From assembly GCA_023444095.1 (NCBI GenBank), contig JAEZRP010000010.1, positions 1-64,000 of the forward strand: a stretch of 64,000 nucleotides of DNA, written 5' to 3'. The stretch's first letter is position 1; each line of letters starts with the position of its first letter. Made by a program: the position numbers and the translations under genes. The notes under the pieces are model-generated. The model searched no databases. It was not told the origin of the DNA and was given only the letters and a program-made list of their open reading frames with translations. The stretch comes from Bacillota bacterium (GTDB taxonomy: Bacteria > Bacillota > Clostridia > Christensenellales > Aristaeellaceae). Below are positions 56,172-64,000 of this stretch, piece by piece.

Positions 56172-56429
56172 TTACTCTCCCCCTCCTTTGCGCAACTTGC
56201 GCCACTTGACGGCAACCCATCCAAGGTATGTGCAGCTCGCGCCCGCCGTCAGGGCGAGAAGCGCTGGAACCGAAAAATACGCGGCTGCCAGCATGGGGAA
56301 TACCCACATCGGCAGCTTCGCGGCGGCCATCCAGAGATTCGGCCGAACCGCCAACCGCATCGTGAGGCGAATCTGCAAAAGGGCCAGACCCACGCCCGCG
56401 GCGCTCGCGACAATCATCGACAGAAGCAT
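56172..56429 (-). CDS. atpI: AtpI-like small membrane protein, first gene of the atp operon
   Basis: An 85-residue protein with two or three hydrophobic segments (MIVASAAGVGLALLQIRL, LPMWVFPMLAAAYFSVPALLAL) and a basic end VKWRKLRKGG. Its place directly before atpB is that of AtpI, a chaperone for c-ring assembly or a magnesium-related factor; sequence similarity is weak. No ribosome site precedes ATG 56429, and the nearest promoter would start transcription on or next to that ATG. Confidence 0.6.
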   Translation of the reverse strand: MLLSMIVASAAGVGLALLQIRLTMRLAVRPNLWMAAAKLPMWVFPMLAAAYFSVPALLALTAGASCTYLGWVAVKWRKLRKGGGE

Positions 56430-56435
56430 GGCTTC

Positions 56436-56463
56436 ATTATAACCTACATTGGAGCATTGTCAA
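56436..56463 (-). promoter_or_regulatory. Proximal promoter of the atp operon (minus strand)
   Basis: TTGACA (56463-56458) and TATAAT (56441-56436) on the minus strand are 16 bp apart. The predicted start, 6-7 bases on, falls at about 56429, the first base of the atpI ATG. Confidence 0.65.
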
Positions 56464-56563
56464 GCACCCCGAACACAAGTTGCCCGAGAAGCATCGCGCA
56501 GGTGACGCGCGCTCCGTCCCACGCTGCACAATCGCGGCGCGCCCGCATGCTTTCTTTCGAAAA

Positions 56564-56591
56564 ATGATACAAGATTTTCCCGACATGTCAA
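56564..56591 (-). promoter_or_regulatory. Distal promoter of the atp operon (minus strand)
   Basis: TTGACA (56591-56586) and TATCAT (56569-56564) on the minus strand are 16 bp apart. A transcript from here would carry a leader of about 130 nt before atpI. No gene lies between 56430 and 56693. Confidence 0.55.
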
Positions 56592-56693
56592 TCAACATGC
56601 GGAACGTGCGGCGAAAATCGGTGAAGATGGTGGAGCAACTCTTCTCGAACGGCCAGAGCAATCCTCAGAAATCTTAATATTCCCGATCTTGCT

Positions 56694-57737
56694 CTAGAGG
56701 CGTGACAGGATGGCATCCGTCATCGCGCAGGTTCCGAGCGCGCCTTCCGCGCCCGCCGCGATATCGAAGGTGCGAAGTCCGTCCGCGACGGCCCGACGCA
56801 CGGCTTTTTCCACCCGGTCGGCGGCCCCTGGCATATCGAGGGAGAGCCGGAGCATCATGGCGACCGAGAGAATCGTCGCAATGGGGTTCGCAACGCCCTT
56901 CCCCGCGATGTCGGGCGCGGAGCCGTGGATGGGCTCATAGAGCCCGCGCGTGCCGTCGCCGAGGGACGCCGAGGGCAGCATGCCGATGGAACCGGTGAGC
57001 ATGCTCGCCTCGTCGGAGAGGATGTCGCCAAACAGGTTCGAAGTCACCATCACGTCGAACTGCGCCGGGTTTTTCACAAGCTGCATGGCGCAGTTGTCGA
57101 CCAGCATGTCGGAGAGCGCGACCTCGGGATACTCCTTGGCGAGTTCGTGGATCACCTCCCGCCAGAGCCGGGAGGATTCGAGCACGTTGGCTTTATCGAC
57201 GCTCACGAGCCTTTTCCCGCGCTTCATGGCGAGCTCGAACGCCACGCGGCCGATCCTGAGGATCTCCGTCTCGGAGTAGCACTCGGTGTCGTACGCCTCG
57301 TTCCCCATTTTTCCGATCCGCCTGCCGCGCTCGCCGAAGTAGATGCCGCCGGTTAATTCCCGCACGATCACCATGTCGAAGCCGCCCGCAGCCTTTAGAG
57401 GACACGCGTCCGCGAGCTCCGGGAAGAGCGACGCCGGACGCAGATTCGCATACAGCCCCAGCGCCCCGCGCAGCCCCAGGAGCGCGCGCTCCGGGCGAAG
57501 ATGCCCGGGAAGCGTATCCCACTTGGGGCCGCCCACCGCGCCCAGAAGCACCGCGTCGCAGGTCAGCGCGTCCGCGACGGTTTTGTCCGGGAGCGGCACG
57601 CCGGTTTCGTCGATGGCGCAGCCGCCCGCCGGGAGGTCTACGTAATCAAAGGTTCCCAGGGCGTCGAGAACTCGGACGCCCGCCTCCACGATCTCGGGGC
57701 CGATGCCGTCGCCGCGCACGAGTCCAATCTTCATCAT
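56694..57737 (-). CDS. leuB: 3-isopropylmalate dehydrogenase
   Basis: A 347-residue decarboxylating dehydrogenase. GDGIGPEIV near the start, [11 protein letters not shown] near 68, [13 protein letters not shown] near 125, [11 protein letters not shown], and [22 protein letters not shown] near 210 with metal Asp, then [21 protein letters not shown], are all as in LeuB. It turns 3-isopropylmalate to 2-oxoisocaproate, and with CimA present also 3-methylmalate to 2-oxobutanoate. It is last of the operon, overlapping leuD by ATGA. Confidence 0.95.
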   Translation of the reverse strand: MMKIGLVRGDGIGPEIVEAGVRVLDALGTFDYVDLPAGGCAIDETGVPLPDKTVADALTCDAVLLGAVGGPKWDTLPGHLRPERALLGLRGALGLYANLRPASLFPELADACPLKAAGGFDMVIVRELTGGIYFGERGRRIGKMGNEAYDTECYSETEILRIGRVAFELAMKRGKRLVSVDKANVLESSRLWREVIHELAKEYPEVALSDMLVDNCAMQLVKNPAQFDVMVTSNLFGDILSDEASMLTGSIGMLPSASLGDGTRGLYEPIHGSAPDIAGKGVANPIATILSVAMMLRLSLDMPGAADRVEKAVRRAVADGLRTFDIAAGAEGALGTCAMTDAILSRL

Positions 57738-58234
57738 GCGCCCTCCAGCTTCCCGGCCCTGACCGCCTCGATGAGTCCGCCGGATGTGAGGATATCCTTC
57801 ATGAAAGCGGGCATGGGCGCGACGGCGTATTTTTTGCCCGTCGTCTCGTCGACGATCACGCCGCCGTCAAAGTCCACGGAAATCTCATCGCCGTCTTTGA
57901 TCTCCGCAGAGGCTTCAGGGCATTCGAGGATGGGGAGGCCGATGTTGATGGCGTTTCTGTTGAAGATGCGCGCGAAGCTCGCGGCGATGACGCAGGAGAT
58001 GCCCGACTCCTTGATGGCGATGGGCGCGTGCTCGCGCGAGGAGCCGCAGCCGAAGTTCTTCCCGCCCACCATGATATCGCCCTTTTTCACGCGGGAGAGG
58101 AACGTCTTGTCGATGTCCTCCATGCAGTGAGACGCCAGCTCCCTGGGATCGGTGGTGTTCAAGTACCGTGCGGGGATGATGACGTCGGTGTCGACGTTGT
58201 CGCCGTACTTAATGGCTTTGCCGTTTGCCTTCAT
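57734..58234 (-). CDS. leuD: 3-isopropylmalate dehydratase small subunit
   Basis: A 166-residue swivel-domain subunit. [19 protein letters not shown] at the start, [19 protein letters not shown] near 58, and [18 protein letters not shown] are LeuD signatures. With LeuC it isomerises 2- to 3-isopropylmalate (or citramalate to 3-methylmalate). It is 3 bases from leuC and overlaps leuB. Confidence 0.96.
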   Translation of the reverse strand: MKANGKAIKYGDNVDTDVIIPARYLNTTDPRELASHCMEDIDKTFLSRVKKGDIMVGGKNFGCGSSREHAPIAIKESGISCVIAASFARIFNRNAINIGLPILECPEASAEIKDGDEISVDFDGGVIVDETTGKKYAVAPMPAFMKDILTSGGLIEAVRAGKLEGA

Positions 58235-58237
58235 CGT

Positions 58238-59512
58238 TTACGCCTCCTTGTCCAGCATGTCGGGGGTGACGAGTTTGCCCGCCACGGCGGACGCGGCAGC
58301 GACGGCGGGACTGGCCAGATAGACCTCCGAGCCCGTGTGGCCCATGCGTCCGACGAAATTGCGGTTGGTAGTCGCGACCGCGCGCTCGCCGTCCGCGAGG
58401 ATACCCATGTGGCCGCCCAGGCAGGGGCCGCAGGTGGGCGTCGAGACCGCGCAGCCCGCGTCGACAAAGACGTTAAAAAGGCCCATGTTCATGGCGTCCT
58501 GCCAGATCTTCTGGGTAGCGGGAATGATGATGGCGCGCACGCCCTTCTTGACCTTCCGGCCGCGCAGGATGTCCGCCGCGATGATGAGGTCCTCGAGACG
58601 CCCGTTGGTGCAGCTCCCGATCACGACCTGGTCGATGGGGAGGTCGCCCGCTTCCTCGACGGGACGCGTGTTCTCGGGAAGGTGCGGGAACGCGGCGGTG
58701 GGCTTGATTTCGGAAAGGTCGATCTCGTACGTCTCGTCGTATTCGGCGTCGGGATCGGCGGTGTAGACCGTGGGCGCCTTGGCGCCGTGCGCCTTGAGGT
58801 ACTCGATGGTCTGTTCGTCGACCTCGAACACGCCGTTCTTGGCGCCCGCTTCGATGGCCATGTTTGCCATGCACAGCCGGTCGGAGACGGTCAGTTGCGA
58901 GACGCCCGCGCCCACGAACTCCATAGACTTGTAAAGCGCGCCGTCCACGCCGATCATGCCGATGATGTGGAGAATGACATCCTTGCCGGACACGAACTTG
59001 CACATGGAACCCTTGAGCACGAACCGGATCGCGCCGGGCACCTTGAACCACAGTTTCCCAGTCGCCATGGCGCAGGCGATATCGGTCGACCCCACGCCCG
59101 TCGAGAACGCGCCGAGCGCGCCGTAGGTGCAGGTGTGGCTGTCCGCGCCGACCACGAGGTCACCCGCGCCCACGAGACCCTTTTCGGGCAAAAGAGCGTG
59201 CTCTACGCCCATCTCGCCCACGTCGTAGAAGTGGGTGATGCCGTACTTCTGGGCGAACTTCCGCACGGTCTTGACCTGCTCTGCGGCCTTGATGTCCTTG
59301 TTGGGGGTGAAATGGTCCATGACGAGGGCGATTTTTTCCCTGTCAAAGACGCTGCCCCGTCCAAGCTTCTCGAACTCGTTGACCGCCACCGGCGCCGTGA
59401 TATCGTTTCCGAGAACGAAATCCACGTTCGCGAGCACCAGCTCGCCCGGTACGACCTTCTCCTTGCCGCAATGCGCGGCGATGATCTTCTGGCTCATCGT
59501 CATGCCTGACAT
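58238..59512 (-). CDS. leuC: 3-isopropylmalate dehydratase large subunit
   Basis: A 424-residue aconitase-type subunit. [20 protein letters not shown] near 135, [11 protein letters not shown] near 290 with the first cluster Cys, and [19 protein letters not shown] near 345 with the other two bind the 4Fe-4S cluster. Length fits the short LeuC class of Clostridia and archaea. ATG 59512 has GGAGGAAG at good spacing; ATG 59503, overlapping the cimA stop as ATGA, is the alternative. Confidence 0.96.
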   Translation of the reverse strand: MSGMTMSQKIIAAHCGKEKVVPGELVLANVDFVLGNDITAPVAVNEFEKLGRGSVFDREKIALVMDHFTPNKDIKAAEQVKTVRKFAQKYGITHFYDVGEMGVEHALLPEKGLVGAGDLVVGADSHTCTYGALGAFSTGVGSTDIACAMATGKLWFKVPGAIRFVLKGSMCKFVSGKDVILHIIGMIGVDGALYKSMEFVGAGVSQLTVSDRLCMANMAIEAGAKNGVFEVDEQTIEYLKAHGAKAPTVYTADPDAEYDETYEIDLSEIKPTAAFPHLPENTRPVEEAGDLPIDQVVIGSCTNGRLEDLIIAADILRGRKVKKGVRAIIIPATQKIWQDAMNMGLFNVFVDAGCAVSTPTCGPCLGGHMGILADGERAVATTNRNFVGRMGHTGSEVYLASPAVAAASAVAGKLVTPDMLDKEA

Positions 59513-61092
59513 GCGCGCTTCCTCCCTTCCTCATCGCGGGTGAGCTTAAATTCAATCGAATCGACCAGCGCCCGCCAACTGGCCTCGATGATGTCTGTCG
59601 AGACGCCGACCGTCGTCCAGACGTCCGTTCCGTCCGTCGATTCGATGAGGACCCGGACGCGCGCGGCGGTGGCGGAGTCCGCCTCCAGGACGCGCACCTT
59701 GTAGTCGGTGAGCTTCATTTCCGAAAGCTGGGGGTAAAAGACCGCGAGCGCCTTGCGCAGCGCGAGGTCGAGCGCGTTCACGGGGCCGTTGCCCATGGCG
59801 GCGGCCGTTTCGTCGCGGTCGCCCACTTTCACGCGGATCATGGCCGAGCAGGGCAACTCGCCGTCAGCCGCCGGCGACTCGCTCGAGGCGCGGTAGAGAA
59901 CCAGCGTGAAGTGGGGCGTGAACCGCCCGATGAGCCGCCGGACGAGCAGCTCGAAGCTCGCGTCCGCCGCCTCGAACTGATAGCCCTTGTGCTCCATCTC
60001 CTTGAGAGAATCGATGATCGTCTGAATCTCCGGGGAGTTCTTCTTGAGTTCGGGTGCGTAGGCGCGCACCTTTTCGAGGACGGTCGAGCGGCCGCTGACC
60101 TCCGAGGCGAGGAAGCGCCGGGCGTTTCCGACGGTCTCGGGCTCGACGTGCTCGAAGGAGCGCGGAAGCTTCAGAACCCCGTCCACGTGCATGCCGCCCT
60201 TGTGGGCAAACGCGCTCGCGCCGGTGAAGGGCTTCGAGCCGCGGATGGTCACGTTCGAGATCTCGGCGATGCGGGTGGCGGTTCCGAAGAGCGCGGCAAG
60301 GTCCGCGCCGGGGGCACGGAAGCCCTTTTTCAAAACCAGATCGGGGACGACGATCGACAAATCCGCGTTTCCGCAGCGCTCGCCGTAGCCGATGAAGGTG
60401 CCCTGCACATGGCGCGCGCCCTCCTCGACGGCGACGACGGTGTTCGCAACCGCGCAGCCCGCGTCGTCGTGGCAGTGGATGCCGACGCGGGAATCCGGGA
60501 AGCGGGAGACGACGTGCGCGACCGCGGAAACGATGTCCGAGGGAAGCGTGCCGCCGTTCGTGTCGCAAAGCGCCAGAACGTCCGCGCCGCCGTGGACGGC
60601 CGCCTCGAGCACCCTGAGCGCGTAGGCCGCGTCCTCGAAGTAGCCGTCGAAGAAGTGTTCCGCGTCGAAGATCAGCTCGCGGCCGCGATCCTTAAAGAAT
60701 TTCACGGTGTCGTACACGAGTTCGAGGTTCTCCTCGTCTCCCGCCTGCAGAATCTCGCGCACATGGAGGAGCCAGCTCTTTCCGAAGATGGCGACGGCGG
60801 GCGTTTCGGCCCGGAGCAGCGACTGGACGTTCGAATCCTCCTCGACCCGAATCCCCTTTCGGCGCGTGGCCCCGAACGCGCACAGCTTCGCCTTGGAGAG
60901 CCGCACCTCGCGCATCCTTTCAAAGAACTCGATGTCCTTGGGATTCGAGCCGGGGTTGCCCGCCTCGATGTAGTGAACGCCGAACGCGTCGAGCGCCTTT
61001 ACGATGTTCAGCTTGTCGCGCACGGAAAAGGAGATGCCCTCGCTCTGCGCGCCGTCGCGCAGGGTGGAGTCAAAAACCTCGAACTCGCGCAT
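59500..61092 (-). CDS. cimA: (R)-citramalate synthase
   Basis: A 530-residue alpha-isopropylmalate-synthase-like enzyme of the CimA type. [20 protein letters not shown] at the start carries the RDG motif, then [32 protein letters not shown] with the metal His pair, [15 protein letters not shown], and a C-terminal LeuA_dimer domain (about 400-520) for regulation. CimA condenses pyruvate and acetyl-CoA to citramalate for isoleucine without threonine deaminase. It lies 4 bases after leuA and shares LeuCDB, so one operon serves both pathways. A homocitrate-type activity is less likely. Confidence 0.92.
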   Translation of the reverse strand: MREFEVFDSTLRDGAQSEGISFSVRDKLNIVKALDAFGVHYIEAGNPGSNPKDIEFFERMREVRLSKAKLCAFGATRRKGIRVEEDSNVQSLLRAETPAVAIFGKSWLLHVREILQAGDEENLELVYDTVKFFKDRGRELIFDAEHFFDGYFEDAAYALRVLEAAVHGGADVLALCDTNGGTLPSDIVSAVAHVVSRFPDSRVGIHCHDDAGCAVANTVVAVEEGARHVQGTFIGYGERCGNADLSIVVPDLVLKKGFRAPGADLAALFGTATRIAEISNVTIRGSKPFTGASAFAHKGGMHVDGVLKLPRSFEHVEPETVGNARRFLASEVSGRSTVLEKVRAYAPELKKNSPEIQTIIDSLKEMEHKGYQFEAADASFELLVRRLIGRFTPHFTLVLYRASSESPAADGELPCSAMIRVKVGDRDETAAAMGNGPVNALDLALRKALAVFYPQLSEMKLTDYKVRVLEADSATAARVRVLIESTDGTDVWTTVGVSTDIIEASWRALVDSIEFKLTRDEEGRKRACQA

Positions 61093-61096
61093 CGAA

Positions 61097-62605
61097 TCAC
61101 CTCGTTTCCAGAATCTTGTTGAGCCCGTTGATGTAGGCCAGGATCGACGACTCGATGATGTCGGTGGAGAGGCCGCGCCCGGTCACGGTGTCGTCGCCGT
61201 TTTTCAGTTTCACGATGACCTCGCCCAATGCGTCCTTGCCCTCGGAGATGGAGTGGATGGCGTAATCCTCGAGCTTATAGCCGTTGAAACCCACGCACTT
61301 GTCGATGGCGTTGTAGGCCGCGTCGATGGGGCCGTCGCCGAGCGCGACTTCCTCGATCACCTCGTCGCCCTTCTTGAGCCTAACGACGCAGGAGGCGGTG
61401 GCATGGTTCCCGGCGTGCACGGTGAAGCGCTCAAGCTCCAACTCGCCGCCGCGCGCGGTGATCTTGGCGTCGACGATGGCCTCGATGTCGCGGTCGGAGA
61501 CGACCTTCTTCTTGTCGCAGAGGCCCTTAAACTGCTCGAAGAACTCCGCGATCTGGCTTTCGTCCAGCTTGTAGCCGAGCTCCGACAAACGCTCCTCGAA
61601 GGCGTGCTTGCCGGAGTGCTTTCCCAAGACCATCCGGTTCTTGTTGAGGCCGATGGACTCGGGCGTCATGATCTCGTAGGTCGTCCGCTCCGCCATGACG
61701 CCGTGCTGGTGGATGCCCGACTCGTGGAGGAACGCGTTCACGCCCACGACGGGCTTGTTGAGCGGAACCGACATGCCGATGATGCCGTACACCAGCCGGG
61801 AGGTCCTGTAAATCTGGGTGGTGTCGATCCTCGTCTCGGCATCATAATAGCTCCTGCGGGTTCGCAGCGCCATGACGATCTCCTCGAGCGACGCGTTTCC
61901 CGCGCGCTCTCCGAGGCCGTTGATGGTGCATTCAACCTGCGTCGCGCCCGCCCTGATGCCGGCCAGTGTGTTTGCGACCGCCATCCCCAAATCGTTGTGG
62001 TTATGAAGCGACAGTTCCGCCCTGTGGAGGTTCTCGCAGTTCTCCTTCAAATATTCGATCATGGCGGCGATGTCCTCGGGCGTGGAGAAGCCCACGGTGT
62101 CCGGTACGTTTACCACCGTCGCGCCCGCGTCGATCGCCGCCGAGACGACCTGCGCGAGGAAGGGAAATTCGCTGCGCGTCGCGTCCTCGCAGGAGAACTC
62201 GACGTCGCTCATCTTCTTTTTCGCGTAGGCGACGGCGTACTTTGTCTGCTCCAACACCTGCTGGGGCGTCTTTTTGAGCTTATACTGCATGTGAACCGGT
62301 GATGTCGCGAGGAACACATGGATGCGCGGGGAGACGGCGTTTCTGAGCGCCTCGTAGGAAGCGTCGATGTCCTTCTCGAGCGCGCGGGAGAGCGACGCGA
62401 CCGTCATGTTCTTAACCGATTCCGCGATGGTCCTGACGGACTCGAAGTCGCCCGGAGAGGAGATGGCGAAGCCCGCCTCCATGATGTCCACGCCCAGCCG
62501 CTCGAGTTGGCGGGCGACCTCGATCTTCTCCTTGAGGTTCATGCTGCAGCCCGGCGCCTGTTCCCCGTCGCGCAGCGTGGTGTCGAAAATCCGAATCTGT
62601 TTCAT
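61097..62605 (-). CDS. leuA: 2-isopropylmalate synthase
   Basis: A 502-residue Leu[21 protein letters not shown] at the start, [35 protein letters not shown] with metal His, [28 protein letters not shown], and a C-terminal allosteric domain (about 380-500) ending [16 protein letters not shown]. It makes 2-isopropylmalate from 2-oxoisovalerate and acetyl-CoA, and is usually leucine-inhibited. It overlaps ilvD by ATGA. Confidence 0.96.
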   Translation of the reverse strand: MKQIRIFDTTLRDGEQAPGCSMNLKEKIEVARQLERLGVDIMEAGFAISSPGDFESVRTIAESVKNMTVASLSRALEKDIDASYEALRNAVSPRIHVFLATSPVHMQYKLKKTPQQVLEQTKYAVAYAKKKMSDVEFSCEDATRSEFPFLAQVVSAAIDAGATVVNVPDTVGFSTPEDIAAMIEYLKENCENLHRAELSLHNHNDLGMAVANTLAGIRAGATQVECTINGLGERAGNASLEEIVMALRTRRSYYDAETRIDTTQIYRTSRLVYGIIGMSVPLNKPVVGVNAFLHESGIHQHGVMAERTTYEIMTPESIGLNKNRMVLGKHSGKHAFEERLSELGYKLDESQIAEFFEQFKGLCDKKKVVSDRDIEAIVDAKITARGGELELERFTVHAGNHATASCVVRLKKGDEVIEEVALGDGPIDAAYNAIDKCVGFNGYKLEDYAIHSISEGKDALGEVIVKLKNGDDTVTGRGLSTDIIESSILAYINGLNKILETR

Positions 62606-64000
62606 GTGATGACTGCCCCCTTATCCGCTGATGATACCTGGCGCGCGTACCGCATGAGGTAGCCCGTCAGTTCCGGCTGGGGCCTGAGGGATTCGCTCGC
62701 GCGCCTTTTCTCAAGCTCCGATTCCGGAACCGACAGGCTAAGTCGCGCGCCGGGGATATCGATCTCGATGAGATCGCCCTCGTGAACGTAGGCGATGGGG
62801 CCTTCGGAGGCGGCCTCCGGGGAAACGTGGCCGATCGACGCGCCGCGCGAAGCGCCGGAGAACCGGCCGTCTGTGATAAGCGCAACTTCCTTGTCGAGGC
62901 CCATGCCCGCGATGGCAGAGGTGGGGCCGAGCATTTCGCGCATGCCTGGGCCGCCCGAGGGTCCCTCGTAGCGGATGACTACCACGTCGCCGGGATTGAT
63001 CTGTCCCGCGTAGATGGCCTTGATGGCGGCCTCCTCGCCGTCGAACACGCGCGCGGGGCCCTTGTGCCGGAGCATCTCTGGCGCGACGGCGCTCCTTTTC
63101 ACCACTGCGCCCTTGGGCGCGAGGGAGCCGAACAGGATCGCGAGCCCGCCAGTTTTGGAATAGGGATCGTCGACGGGGCGGATGACCTTGGGGTTCTTTA
63201 CCGGGAACTTCTGTGCCAGTTCACCCACGGAAAGGCCCGAAACGGTCTTGACGGAACCGTCGATGAGCCCGGCGCCCAAAAGTTCGCGAATCACTGCGTG
63301 GACGCCGCCTGCCGCGTTCAGATCCTGCATGTGGTTGGGACCCGCAGGCGCGAGTTTGGTGAGGTTCGGGGTGTTTCCCGAAATCTCGTTGATCATGTTA
63401 AGGTCGTAGTCGAGATTCGCCTCCCGCGCGATGGCCGCGAGGTGGAGAACCGAGTTCGTCGAGCAACCAAGCGCCATGTCGACGGTCAGCGCGTTTTTGA
63501 GGGATTTCGCCGTCACAATGTCGAGCGGGCGCAGGTTCTCCTGAACGAGCGCCACAGCGCGCTCTCCCGCCGCCTTGGCAAGGCGGATGCGCGCGGCGTG
63601 CACGGCGGGGATTGTCCCATTGCCGGGAAGGCCCATGCCGAGCGCTTCCGTCAGGCAGTTCATGGAGTTGGCCGTGAACATGCCCGAGCACGAGCCGCAG
63701 CCTGGACAGGCGTTGTCCTCATAATAGCCGAGTTCGTCCTCGGTCATCCTGCCCGCCGCGCATGCGCCGACTGCCTCGAAGACGGTGTTGAGATCCATGT
63801 GCCGCCCGTCCTCCCCGGGAAGCGACAGCATCGGGCCGCCGGACACGAAGATCGCGGGAAGGTTCAGCCGCATCGCGGCCATGAGCATGCCCGGCACGAC
63901 CTTGTCGCAGTTGGGAATGAACACCAGCCCGTCGAGCGCGTGCGCGCGCGCCATGACCTCGGCGGAGTCGGCGATGAGTTCCCGGGAGCAGAGCGAGTAG
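62602..64000 (-). CDS. ilvD: Dihydroxy-acid dehydratase (5' end outside window)
   Basis: The last 465 or so residues of IlvD. The frame stays open to the edge ([20 protein letters not shown]), so about 90 residues are missing. [15 protein letters not shown] and [20 protein letters not shown] hold two cluster Cys residues, and [41 protein letters not shown] and [21 protein letters not shown] complete the family pattern. It dehydrates dihydroxyisovalerate and dihydroxymethylvalerate for valine, leucine and isoleucine. The operon's promoter is beyond the window. Confidence 0.97.
   Translation of the reverse strand, partial: YSLCSRELIADSAEVMARAHALDGLVFIPNCDKVVPGMLMAAMRLNLPAIFVSGGPMLSLPGEDGRHMDLNTVFEAVGACAAGRMTEDELGYYEDNACPGCGSCSGMFTANSMNCLTEALGMGLPGNGTIPAVHAARIRLAKAAGERAVALVQENLRPLDIVTAKSLKNALTVDMALGCSTNSVLHLAAIAREANLDYDLNMINEISGNTPNLTKLAPAGPNHMQDLNAAGGVHAVIRELLGAGLIDGSVKTVSGLSVGELAQKFPVKNPKVIRPVDDPYSKTGGLAILFGSLAPKGAVVKRSAVAPEMLRHKGPARVFDGEEAAIKAIYAGQINPGDVVVIRYEGPSGGPGMREMLGPTSAIAGMGLDKEVALITDGRFSGASRGASIGHVSPEAASEGPIAYVHEGDLIEIDIPGARLSLSVPESELEKRRASESLRPQPELTGYLMRYARQVSSADKGAVIT

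Overview
The window reads as chromosomal DNA of a high-G+C, anaerobic Gram-positive bacterium of the Clostridia, possibly a gut Christensenellales- or Oscillospirales-type lineage. That placement is inferred from a pyruvate:ferredoxin oxidoreductase, GTP-type PEP carboxykinase, a Clostridia-type cyclic-lactone agr locus, two PocR-AraC regulators, LCP and DUF5317 proteins, and canonical sigma-A promoters with strong AGGAGG ribosome sites. Genes are tightly packed and many neighbours overlap by ATGA, GTGA or TTGA. I saw no rRNA, tRNA, CRISPR array, prophage or intact insertion sequence.

Layout. 1-8 kb: the 3' end of a family-5 solute-binding protein, a hairpin-repeat element, an orphan phosphopantetheinyl transferase (-), nifJ, kduI-kduD (uronate catabolism) and a secreted hypothetical. 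8-13 kb: livJHMGF, a complete branched-chain amino-acid ABC importer with a hairpin-bearing leader. 13-18.5 kb: a sugar cluster (-) of FGGY kinase, class II aldolase and fucose-isomerase-like protein, facing a PocR-AraC regulator. 18.5-28 kb: LCP protein, secreted hypothetical, MATE exporter, a second PocR-AraC regulator divergent from a family-5 binding protein plus FAD oxidoreductase, and a secreted C39-like peptidase. 28-36 kb: pckG, a small ferredoxin, LysR divergent from a paired chromate transporter, a sulfatase, a Cys-tailed membrane peptide, a duplicated ferritin-like protein, and a frameshifted cytidylate-kinase-like gene. 36-40 kb: a heterodimeric ABC exporter under a MarR repressor. 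40.3-44.4 kb: a lower-G+C agr-type quorum-sensing operon (two membrane proteins, AgrB, AgrD) ending in a membrane GGDEF/HD-GYP c-di-GMP enzyme instead of AgrC/AgrA. 44.5-49.9 kb: TetR-nagA-nagB-TIM-barrel epimerase-two Gfo/Idh/MocA proteins. 50.2-56.4 kb (-): a whole F1Fo ATP synthase operon with a delta subunit cut to its C-terminal domain. 56.7-64 kb (-): ilvD-leuA-cimA-leuC-leuD-leuB, continuing past the window edge.

How it fits together. Energy metabolism (PFOR, PEPCK, ATP synthase), branched-chain amino-acid uptake and synthesis, and catabolism of uronates and amino sugars suggest a fermenter living on plant or host polysaccharides. The candidate undescribed system is the agr locus wired to a c-di-GMP enzyme. 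Other points of note are the minimal AtpH, a sulfatase that has lost conserved metal ligands, recurring hairpin elements at gene 3' ends, and several readable operators (MarR, TetR, LysR T-N11-A, AraC direct repeats).
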